Assembly: GCA_046729855.1 (NCBI GenBank)
Contig: JBKPHM010000142.1
Coordinates: 1-11,555, forward strand
From: DATHSY01 sp046729855
GTDB lineage: Bacteria > Actinomycetota > UBA4738 > HRBIN12
DNA: 11,555 bases
Direction: 5' to 3'
A program made the position numbers and the translations under genes. This document shows, piece by piece, positions 6,334 through 11,555 of this stretch (the first letter of the stretch is position 1; each line of letters opens with the position of its first letter). The notes beneath the pieces are model-generated. The model was given only the letters and a program-made list of their open reading frames with translations, was not told the DNA's origin and ran no database searches.

Positions 6334-7545
6334 ATGACTGTGCATCACGCCCACAGAGCTCGCATAATCGTCAAACGACCAGGCGTCATCCCACTCCTGG
6401 TGTCAGAGGTCGTCTCTGGAATCGGGTCGATGATGACGTCGCTGGCGCTTCCGTGGTTCGTCTTGGTTACATCGGGATCTCCCGCGAGAACGTCCGTTGT
6501 GCTCGCCGCCGAGATTGCGCCGATTCTCATACTCGGCATCCCGAGCGGGAAGGTCGCGGCTCGCCTCGGTGCCAGGCGGACGCTCCTCCTTACGCAACTC
6601 GTTGCCGCCCCACTCGTGGCAGCCATCCCCATCCTGCACTATGCCGGCTGGCTTACGCTTCCGCTCCTGCTCGTACTCGTATTCGCATTGGGGACGCTGT
6701 GGACGCCGTACTATGCCGCTCAGACGTCCATCGTCCCGGACCTCGTCGGTGAGGACGAACGCTCGACGGCCGTCGCCAACGCGATCCTTCAGGGTGCCTC
6801 CCGTTCAACGTACTGGCTCGGGCCGTTGACCGCGGGCTTCCTGATCTCGGTCTTCGACGCTCCAATCGTCCTCCTCATCGACGCGGCGACCTTCGCGGTC
6901 GGATTCCTTCTCCTCACGTTCGTGCCGGAGCGCGGCACAGGCGTTCCCGCACGCGGGGCGGAGGACGTCTTGAGCGGCGTCCGGTTCATCGCGCACAGCC
7001 GCTTCGTGCGGGCGACCGTCAGCGCCCAGGCAATGAGCCAGGCCTCCTATCAGGCGCTCATGCTCGCGCTGCCCGTATTGGCGTTCGTCGTTTACGAAAG
7101 TGCAGCAGTCGCTGGATTGTTGGCAGGAGCCTGGGGAGCAGGAGCGCTCGCCGGCAGCATCTTCGCCGTCCCGCTTACGACTCGGCGCCCGGCGCTACAG
7201 CTCGCGCCGGTCGCGTGGGCGGTGCAATCCGCACCGTTGTGGCTGTTGGTCTTGCCGCTTCCCTTGGCGCTTCTCGCCGCGGCCCTTGTCGTGTCGGGCA
7301 TCGGCAATGGCGTGCGTAACCCTCCCACCATCGCGGTCACTCTGGCTCGTGTCCCCCGATCGTTGCGCACGCAGGTCTTCGCGGCGGCGAACGCGCTCGG
7401 ACACGGTGGCGGCCTCATGATGCTGATTGTGACCGGTCCGGCGATCGAGACTGTCGGGCTCAGGCCAACATTTGCAATCATCGCTGCGTTGTCTTCGGCA
7501 GGTACGCTCGTGTTTATCTGGGGCGCTCTGCGAGCAGTCGAGTGA
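6334..7545 (+). CDS. MFS family exporter
   Basis: The 403-residue protein is a 12-helix major facilitator, of the MFS_3 / enterobactin-exporter-like type common in actinobacteria. After a short basic cytoplasmic tail, hydrophobic helices begin at GVIPLLVSEVVSGIGSMMTS and continue to FAIIAALSSAGTLVFIWGAL at the end. The loop between helices 2 and 3 has GKVAARLGARRTLLL, the family's G-x3-D/A-R-x-G-R-R/K signature. A longer central cytoplasmic loop (VPERGTGVPARGAEDVLSGVRFI) separates the two six-helix halves. It should use the proton gradient to expel small molecules; the substrate is unknown. I placed the start at the ATG at 6334 because upstream in-frame codons fall within the repeat element at 6124-6296. 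An ATG at 6316 is also possible. No good ribosome site is seen for either. Confidence 0.9.
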   Translation: MTVHHAHRARIIVKRPGVIPLLVSEVVSGIGSMMTSLALPWFVLVTSGSPARTSVVLAAEIAPILILGIPSGKVAARLGARRTLLLTQLVAAPLVAAIPILHYAGWLTLPLLLVLVFALGTLWTPYYAAQTSIVPDLVGEDERSTAVANAILQGASRSTYWLGPLTAGFLISVFDAPIVLLIDAATFAVGFLLLTFVPERGTGVPARGAEDVLSGVRFIAHSRFVRATVSAQAMSQASYQALMLALPVLAFVVYESAAVAGLLAGAWGAGALAGSIFAVPLTTRRPALQLAPVAWAVQSAPLWLLVLPLPLALLAAALVVSGIGNGVRNPPTIAVTLARVPRSLRTQVFAAANALGHGGGLMMLIVTGPAIETVGLRPTFAIIAALSSAGTLVFIWGALRAVE

Positions 7546-7629
7546 CTACGGAGCTGAGGAAACGCCGTGAGGACGCGAACGTTCGATGTTCGACTTGCTT
7601 TGGGAGGCCGAGGCTACCTAAAAGCAGTA

Positions 7630-7761
7630 GGCTCGCTGCGCGTCGCAGAATCACTCTTCTGCGCACCCAGGGCGGCCGGAGACTTTAGCGATGACGCCTT
7701 GACGCTACATTGGGTGGCCGTTCTGCGGGGCGCACATGGCGCAGAACGACGCTTTGCGACA
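7630..7761 (+). repeat. Long structured repeat, right copy
   Basis: This is the shorter partner of 6124-6296. It keeps GGCTCGC...CGCAGAATCACTC (7630-7656) and the block from GGCCGGAGACTT (7674) to CGACA (7761). Its hairpin is perfect over 9 bp, CGTTCTGCG (7719-7727) with CGCAGAACG (7740-7748), around a 12-base loop. The outer parts can also pair (GTCGCA at 7642-7647 with TGCGAC at 7755-7760). It lies between the convergent exporter and SUKH genes and may end both transcripts, though no T run is present. Confidence 0.7.
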
Positions 7762-7797
7762 GATCGGCCCACCAAAATGCTGCCAGCTGCATGTCGC

Positions 7798-8385
7798 CTA
7801 CCGACTCGGATGGTCGATGGTGGGGCCTCGCACGATGCCGTCGTCGTCGATCGTATAGACACCCTCCTCGAACCGGTCGATCACCGTTTCGACGAACGAA
7901 CCCACGCTCTCCCAGTCAGCGCGCTCGTCCAGGTCGCTGTCATGCCAGACGATGTGAACGGGCGACGTCGAGCCCTCGTTGGCCGCGAGATCGACCGCGA
8001 GGAGGCCCTTGCCGAACAACCGTAGAAGCGGGAACCAGTGCGTCGGCCAAAGCCGTTCCACATCGAAGACACTCATGGGCATCGCCGCCACGTCGGAGGC
8101 CACGCTCCGTGTCATTTCGTACTCATCGCACAGGTGGCGAAGGTCGTAGAACTCTCCGCCGGGTAGGAACCTCACCGCCACGCTTGAAACACCCGACGTC
8201 CCTGCGCCATCGTGCCAGCCGAACCACGTGACGACCTCGGCGCTCGGGGTCAGCCCCACACCCGCGAGCAGCCTCGCGACCTCAGCTTCATCGATCCCCG
8301 GATGCAGCAGCGGGACGATCGCGGCTCGCGACCGCGCCAAGATGCTCTCCAGTCGCGACAAGGCGGCCGCAAGCCCTTCGTCCAT
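7798..8385 (-). CDS. SMI1/KNR4 (SUKH) family protein
   Basis: The 195-residue protein has the SUKH core. An N-terminal helical part (SRLESILARSRAAIVPLLHP) is followed by the family's acidic helix GIDEAEVARLLAGVGLTPS and the V-x-W-F-G-W-H-D-G turn. Next come the strand FLPGGEFYDLRHLCDEY and the diagnostic W-F-P-L-x-R-x-F-G-K-G-L-L-A-V-D-L block, then the closing helix SVGSFVETVIDRFEEGVY. SUKH proteins often serve as immunity proteins against secreted nuclease or other toxins, but many are orphans, and no toxin gene is in the window. The start is my choice of the ATG at 8385. The frame stays open to 8562, which would overlap the small gene at 8511 on the other strand. Confidence 0.82.
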   Translation of the reverse strand: MDEGLAAALSRLESILARSRAAIVPLLHPGIDEAEVARLLAGVGLTPSAEVVTWFGWHDGAGTSGVSSVAVRFLPGGEFYDLRHLCDEYEMTRSVASDVAAMPMSVFDVERLWPTHWFPLLRLFGKGLLAVDLAANEGSTSPVHIVWHDSDLDERADWESVGSFVETVIDRFEEGVYTIDDDGIVRGPTIDHPSR

Positions 8386-8510
8386 GCTCAACACCTGAAC
8401 GTAGTCGTCGGCGGTCTCCGCCGGCAATGGCACTCCCCGACGGTCGGCCCCGAAGGGGGCCACGAGCTCGAGGAGCCTCGGGAATGCTCGGACGCCGGAT
8501 AATGGGTTAC

Positions 8511-8639
8511 ATGACCAGGCTCGATTGGGCGGGACTGGGGAAGGCCGGCTCGAGGGCGGCACGCGCCTGGACGGTTGCCTTCCTCGGGATTTTCGCCGCG
8601 TGGGTCGTCGTCATCGTTGTGTTCGAGCTCATCGAATAA
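8511..8639 (+). CDS. Small single-pass membrane protein (42 aa)
   Basis: The ORF begins MTRLDWAGLGKAGSRAARAW and continues into one transmembrane helix (TVAFLGIFAAWVVVIVVF), ending ELIE. The charge pattern (basic before, acidic after) predicts the N-terminus inside. GATAAT at 8498-8503 resembles a -10 box and is 7 bases from the ATG, which would produce a leaderless mRNA. An in-frame ATG at 8502 would lie inside that box. It is divergent from the SUKH gene, with a 125-base gap. No known family; small proteins of this shape often modulate membrane complexes, but that is not shown here. Confidence 0.55.
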   Translation: MTRLDWAGLGKAGSRAARAWTVAFLGIFAAWVVVIVVFELIE

Positions 8640-8842
8640 TTCGACGCCGTGTCGCTTGCTTCACGCCGACCGACCGTCCCACTCCTACGTGATTGTCATA
8701 GACGTCTCGTTGCTAGGACGAACTGCCTTCGGACGATCGAGGAATATGTCGCAGACAAATCACTACGACAGCAGACCTCGGCCCGCGCCATCCGGGCGCC
8801 AGCGCACCCAGGGCGACGTATGATTCTTCAAAAAGAGGCTCT
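8640..8842. other. Spacer between two small membrane-protein genes
   Basis: No gene is supportable in these 203 bases. TATGAT at 8819-8824 may be the -10 box of the gene starting at 8843, but no -35 was found. A short translated stretch RTIEEYVADKSLRQQ (about 8737-8781) vaguely resembles a recombinase N-terminal helix; see the rejected list. Confidence 0.3.
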
Positions 8843-9019
8843 ATGTGGTGGCTGTGGATCGTCATCGCAGCGGTAGCCCTGGTGCTTCTGGGTGTCGCGC
8901 TCTTCGGGTCGCGGCGGGGGTGGGGCCCCCGTTCTGGGCCGTACCGCGACGAGCAGGCTGTCGGGAAGATGGAGTTCTGGCTCCGTAATGAACGCTCGGC
9001 GGCCGACGGCGGGCGGTAG
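8843..9019 (+). CDS. Small membrane protein (58 aa)
   Basis: The ORF starts MWWLWIVIAAVALVLLGVAL, one strong N-terminal transmembrane helix, followed by a basic GSRRGWGPRS segment and a soluble tail with YRDEQAVGKMEFWL. AAGAGG lies 5-6 bases before the ATG, a good ribosome site. The layout, N-terminal anchor with a short positively charged cytoplasmic tail, is common in uncharacterised actinobacterial proteins. The ORF is too short for standard length cut-offs but the ribosome site, helix and clean stop support it. No function can be assigned. Confidence 0.65.
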   Translation: MWWLWIVIAAVALVLLGVALFGSRRGWGPRSGPYRDEQAVGKMEFWLRNERSAADGGR

Positions 9020-9047
9020 GTAGGTACCTGGCACCTCCGACTCCCTG

Positions 9048-9098
9048 GTTAGCAGAGTGCTTGGCTGGACGCCAGACCTGCCCTAACGAGGCGTTTTC
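9048..9098 (+). terminator. Possible terminator hairpin
   Basis: GTTAG-CAG (9048-9055) pairs with CTG-cc-CTAAC (9078-9087), and CTGG-acg-CCAG (9065-9075) folds inside it. GCGTTTTC follows at 9091-9098. It comes 28 bases after the small gene's stop, which suits a weak terminator. The T run is short and offset from the stem. Confidence 0.3.
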
Positions 9099-9133
9099 TG
9101 GCTTGCGAGCGAGACCGGTGCTCGCTACGTAGG

Positions 9134-9802
9134 ATGGACCTCGTGCGGTACTTCGACGCTGAGACATTCGGGTTCCTGCGCGACCTGACGAGCCACAACG
9201 ATCGGGCGTGGTTCAACGAGAACAAGGATCGCTACGAAGACGCCGTGAAGGAGCCCATGCTCGAGTTCATCGCCGACGCGAGCCCGGAGCTCCAGAAGCT
9301 GAGCCGGAACCTCGTGGCCGACCCGAGACCGACCGGCGGATCGATGTTCCGGATCTACCGCGACGTGCGCTTCTCGAAGGACAAGCGTCCGTACAAGACG
9401 TACGCGAGCGCGCACTTCCCGCTCGGCGCGAAGGGCGTCCACGGACCCGGGTACTACTTGCACATCGAGCCGGGAGGCTCGTTCGTGGCGGGTGGAATGT
9501 GGATGCCTGAACCCTCCGTCCTCCAGGGGATCCGCGAGCGGATCGCGGAGCGCCCCGCAGAGTGGAAACGCGCTCGCGCCGGCCTCGATGATCCCGAGGA
9601 CGCGCTGAAGCGCCCGCCGCGGGGTTTCGACCCGGATCATCCGATGATCGAGGACATCAAGCGCAAGAGCTTCACGTCGTCCGGCCGCCTGTCCGATGCG
9701 CAGGTGACCGGTCTGAACCTCATGAAGGCATTCATGGCGAGATGTGAGGAGATGGCGCCGCTGATGCGGTTCCTCGCCGCAGCCACCGATGTCCGCTGGT
9801 GA
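9134..9802 (+). CDS. DUF2461 / TIGR02453 family protein
   Basis: The 222-residue protein has the length and motifs of the DUF2461 family. These include ETFGFLRDLTSHNDRAWFNE near the start (F-L-x-D-L-x-x-N-N/H-D-R-x-W-F), FRIYRDVRFSKDKRPYKT with the invariant R-D-x-R-F-S-K-D-K-x-P-Y-K-T, and GYYLHIEPGGSFVAGGMW. KRPPRGFDPDHPMIEDIKRKSF is the usual C-terminal block. The function of this family is not known; it is soluble with no signal peptide. An ATG at 9134 lacks a well-spaced ribosome site. A GTG at 9143 has AGGA (9130-9133) at ideal distance and may be the true start. Its last 14 bases overlap the next gene, which suggests translational coupling. Confidence 0.9.
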   Translation: MDLVRYFDAETFGFLRDLTSHNDRAWFNENKDRYEDAVKEPMLEFIADASPELQKLSRNLVADPRPTGGSMFRIYRDVRFSKDKRPYKTYASAHFPLGAKGVHGPGYYLHIEPGGSFVAGGMWMPEPSVLQGIRERIAERPAEWKRARAGLDDPEDALKRPPRGFDPDHPMIEDIKRKSFTSSGRLSDAQVTGLNLMKAFMARCEEMAPLMRFLAAATDVRW

Positions 9803-10359
9803 GGTCGTCGCGTCGGTCCTCTGGCAGAACCCGGTCGACCGCAGCACGGAGCTGTGCCGTCTCGTCGCCACGCCGTCCGGGTTCGCGCTGCAGGGACTCG
9901 TCCTCGTGCCCATCGGAGGGGGAGCCGGCGCGCGTCGAGTATCACGTCGACGCAGACAGACAGTGGATCGCGCGTCGCGCTCACCTCGTGATCGAGTCGC
10001 AGGGCTCGAAGAGGGCGATCGAGCTCGAGCACGAGGGCGAGCGCTGGACGGTCGACGGCCGCGCACGTGAGGAGCTCCACAGATGCGTCGATGTCGACCT
10101 CCGCGTCACGCCGGCGACCAACACACTCCCCATCCGGCGGCTCGAGCTCGACGTCGGCCAGCGCGCCGGCGTCCGAGCGGCGTGGGTGGGGTTCCCGGGC
10201 CTCGAGGTGGAACCGCTCGAGCAGTCGTATGAACGTCTCAGCGAGGAGACATACCGGTACCGAGCCGGCGCCTTCGAAGCGGATCTCGTCGTGGACCAAA
10301 CCGGCCTTGTCATCCGCTACGGCACTCAGTATTGGTCAGCTGTGGCGCGAGCCTGCTGA
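9789..10359 (+). pseudogene. Putative glycolipid-binding protein (DUF1089), frameshifted
   Basis: The protein belongs to PF06475, an actinobacterial/proteobacterial family named putative glycolipid-binding. The N-terminal part (ASVLWQNPVDRSTELCRLV...GLVLVPIG) reads from the ATG at 9789 to about 9918. The rest reads in the +1 frame from GEPARVEYHVDADRQW to the TGA at 10357-10359, including the hallmark CVDVDLRVTPATNTLPIRRL and the terminal ETYRYRAGAF...VIRYGTQYW. The shift falls in a run of five Gs (GGAGGGGGAG); removing one G restores I-G-G-E-P-A-R-V-E-Y in one frame. Restored length is about 190, normal for the family. The homopolymer position makes a sequencing error quite likely. It is coupled to the DUF2461 gene by a 14-base overlap. 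Confidence 0.85.
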
Positions 10360-10412
10360 GCTTGCTGGATGGGCTCGTACAGAGGGCGCACTCGAACCGG
10401 ACCGATGCAGCG

Positions 10413-11498
10413 TCACGTTGCGGCGTCGCGTGGCCGTGCGTCGAGTAACTCGCGCACCGCCGCGAAGAAGAGCTCGGCCGAGCGTTGCCAGGTCGGGAGC
10501 GTCGCCGCCGTCCGCCGCGCCGCCGAGGCGAGCCGTTCGCGGACTGCGGCGTCAGTCGTGACGGCTCGAAGCGCCGACGCGAGTCCGAGCAGGTCGCCCG
10601 GTTCGGCCATCAGCGCCTCGCGTCCGTGTTGCGCCAACCGCGGCAGGTTTGCCGCGCGCCATCCCACGACGGGGAGGCCGGCCGCGATCGCCTCGGCCCA
10701 TGCCGTGCCGAACGGATCGACGGTGGAGCAGAGCGCGAACACGTCCGCCGACTGGTAGAGCCGTCCGACGTCTTCGACCGGCAAGGTGCCGGCGACGACG
10801 ACGCGGCCGTTCAGATCCGGCCGGTCGATCCGTCGCCGAACCCGTTCGGCGTACGCGCGGTCGACGTCCGTCGCGCCAACGAGCCACAGCGTCGCCGCAT
10901 CGTCGGGGAGCGTCGCGAACGCGCCGAGCAGCTCGAGGATCTGCTTGCGCGGTGCCCAGTTCGCGACGCAGAGCACCGACGTCGCCCGGCTGCGCCGGAG
11001 GTCGAGCGGCGGCCCGCCCGCGACCGGCACGTCGCACCCCGGCGGGACGAACCGAACACGGTCGGGCGGTGCACCGATCGCATGGAGCTCGTCGACGAGG
11101 CTCTCGCTCGCCGCGATGAACCCCACCGCCGACCGATACGCGAGTCGGTCCAGCGCCGCCTGCGCGCGGGAACGGATCCACCCGTGGTCCATGCCGCCGG
11201 GTGGCTGGTGCACGACCGCGACCACCGGCGCGTCCAGGCGGGCGATCCACGGCGCGACGAACGCGGCGGCGATGCTGTCGAGCAGCACCGCGTCGGCCCG
11301 CCGGCGTGCCGCCGAGAGCGTCCGGGCCGCCGGGACGACCGGCAACGGCCAGGCGAGCGGCCGGACGGACGCGAACCGGAGGTCGGCTCCGTGGTCGTGC
11401 GCCGCGGCTGCCATCATGCGGTGGTAGCGGTATCCACCGGTCCGCTGCTGTGGATCGCCGAGCGTCACGAGGGAGAGCCGAAGGTGCGCGTCCTGCAC
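10413..11498 (-). CDS. GT4-type glycosyltransferase
   Basis: The 361-residue protein has the GT-B fold of family 4. The N-terminal domain starts RLSLVTLGDPQQRTGGYRYH with the Gly-Gly donor/phosphate loop at 21-22. A central linker has VRFVPPGCDVP (148-158). The C-terminal Rossmann domain has SVLCVANWAPRKQILELLGA (174-193), the TLWLVGAT strand and the nucleotide-sugar motif around STVDPFGTAWAEAIAAG (258-274), followed by LPVVG. In the classical E-x7-E motif the first Glu is Asp here (D261-x7-E269), a conservative change. It transfers a sugar from a nucleotide donor; neither sugar nor acceptor can be read. The GTG start at 11498 overlaps the start of the divergent glycosyltransferase by 15 bases; a GTG at 11468 would avoid this. 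Confidence 0.88.
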   Translation of the reverse strand: MQDAHLRLSLVTLGDPQQRTGGYRYHRMMAAAAHDHGADLRFASVRPLAWPLPVVPAARTLSAARRRADAVLLDSIAAAFVAPWIARLDAPVVAVVHQPPGGMDHGWIRSRAQAALDRLAYRSAVGFIAASESLVDELHAIGAPPDRVRFVPPGCDVPVAGGPPLDLRRSRATSVLCVANWAPRKQILELLGAFATLPDDAATLWLVGATDVDRAYAERVRRRIDRPDLNGRVVVAGTLPVEDVGRLYQSADVFALCSTVDPFGTAWAEAIAAGLPVVGWRAANLPRLAQHGREALMAEPGDLLGLASALRAVTTDAAVRERLASAARRTAATLPTWQRSAELFFAAVRELLDARPRDAAT

Positions 11499-11555
11499 GT
11501 CGCCCCGACGCCGTTCGGTGCCGGAGGCGGGCAGCTCCTCGGGGGCGGGGAGCGG
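11484..11555 (+). CDS. Glycosyltransferase, N-terminal fragment at window edge
   Basis: Only the first 24 codons are inside the window: GTG then RVLHVAPTPFGAGGGQLL and GGGER. This is the classical opening of GT4 enzymes (M-R-V-L-H-V-x-P, followed by a Gly-rich loop and GGGER). GGGAGA at 11471-11476 is a usable ribosome site. The gene is divergent from, and overlaps, the minus-strand glycosyltransferase. Together they suggest a glycan biosynthesis locus continuing to the right. The family call rests on a short stretch and would be settled by the next few hundred bases. Confidence 0.65.
   Translation, partial: MRVLHVAPTPFGAGGGQLLGGGER

Noticed and set aside
7567..8025. A 152-codon plus-strand frame from GTG 7567
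   Set aside because: It crosses the structured repeat at 7630-7761 and then runs antisense through the conserved C-terminal part of the SUKH gene, so it is a shadow frame.
7798..8639. SUKH protein plus small membrane proteins as a toxin-immunity module
   Set aside because: No toxin domain, secretion signal or paired operon was found; the genes are divergent, so the link is only proximity.
8649..8876. A 75-codon frame with RTIEEYVADKSLRQQ, reminiscent of the N-terminal SAM-like domain of tyrosine recombinases
   Set aside because: The likeness covers about 15 residues, no catalytic domain follows, and the frame runs into the well-supported 58-residue gene in another frame. A decayed integrase trace cannot be excluded but is not supported.
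9048..9087. GTTAG...CTAAC inverted repeat considered as another attC site
   Set aside because: The boxes are in the reverse order to attC (which has AAC first and GTT last), and this palindrome reads the same on both strands, so it cannot be an attC in either orientation.
10552..11250. Long Arg/Gly/Pro-rich open frames on both strands across the glycosyltransferase
   Set aside because: Their composition is typical of alternate frames of high-GC DNA and all motifs belong to the GT4 frame.
1..11555. CRISPR array, tRNA, rRNA, riboswitch
   Set aside because: No regularly spaced repeat of 24-40 bases occurs in three or more units, and no cloverleaf with a TTCGA-type loop, rRNA sequence or recognisable riboswitch core was seen.

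Overview
The window looks like chromosomal DNA from a high-GC Gram-positive bacterium, most likely an uncultured Actinomycetota lineage. The evidence is GC-rich codon use with heavy Ala/Arg/Gly/Val content, frequent GTG (and one probable TTG) starts, a possible leaderless start, an F420-type nitroreductase (DUF385), and typical actinobacterial families (DinB, DUF2461, DUF1089, SUKH). A genus cannot be fixed from the sequence alone. No rRNA, tRNA or CRISPR array was seen.

Positions 1-8400 form an accessory-looking patchwork of unrelated single genes on both strands, separated by unusually long, structured spacers. In order: a small unknown ORF (21-179, minus); a frameshifted unknown gene (481-1162, plus); a secreted or anchored class C beta-lactamase-like serine hydrolase (1494-2744, minus); an F420-dependent nitroreductase-like protein (3092-3547, plus); a decayed fragment of an FAD-dependent aromatic hydroxylase (3779-4147, minus); a VOC/glyoxalase-like protein (4253-4645, minus); a P-loop kinase-like protein (4917-5399, plus); a frameshifted DinB protein (5626-6110, plus); an MFS exporter (6334-7545, plus); and a SMI1/KNR4 (SUKH) protein (7798-8385, minus). 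Most spacers that follow a plus-strand gene carry a short dispersed repeat or a long imperfect inverted repeat, 40-90 bases after the stop codon. One of these, at 3607-3735, has the layout of an integron attC recombination site: TAAC/GTTA boxes, a 3-nt unpaired spacer, and a second paired box with an extrahelical base. No integrase is in the window, so the 'cassette array without integrase' reading is a hypothesis, but it would explain the repeats and the random gene mix.

Positions 8500-11555 look more like ordinary chromosome. They hold two tiny single-helix membrane proteins (8511-8639 and 8843-9019), a DUF2461 protein overlapping a frameshifted DUF1089 (putative glycolipid-binding) protein, a minus-strand GT4 glycosyltransferase, and the first 24 codons of a second, divergent glycosyltransferase running off the right edge. 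The last two suggest the start of a glycan biosynthesis locus.

The apart-from-usual features are the repeat families between genes, the number of single-base frameshifts (three otherwise well-conserved reading frames are each broken once), and the apparent attC-like site. The genes do not form one pathway. Several have plausible detoxification or stress roles (hydrolase, nitroreductase, VOC, hydroxylase remnant, exporter, DinB), which is typical of an adaptive gene collection.
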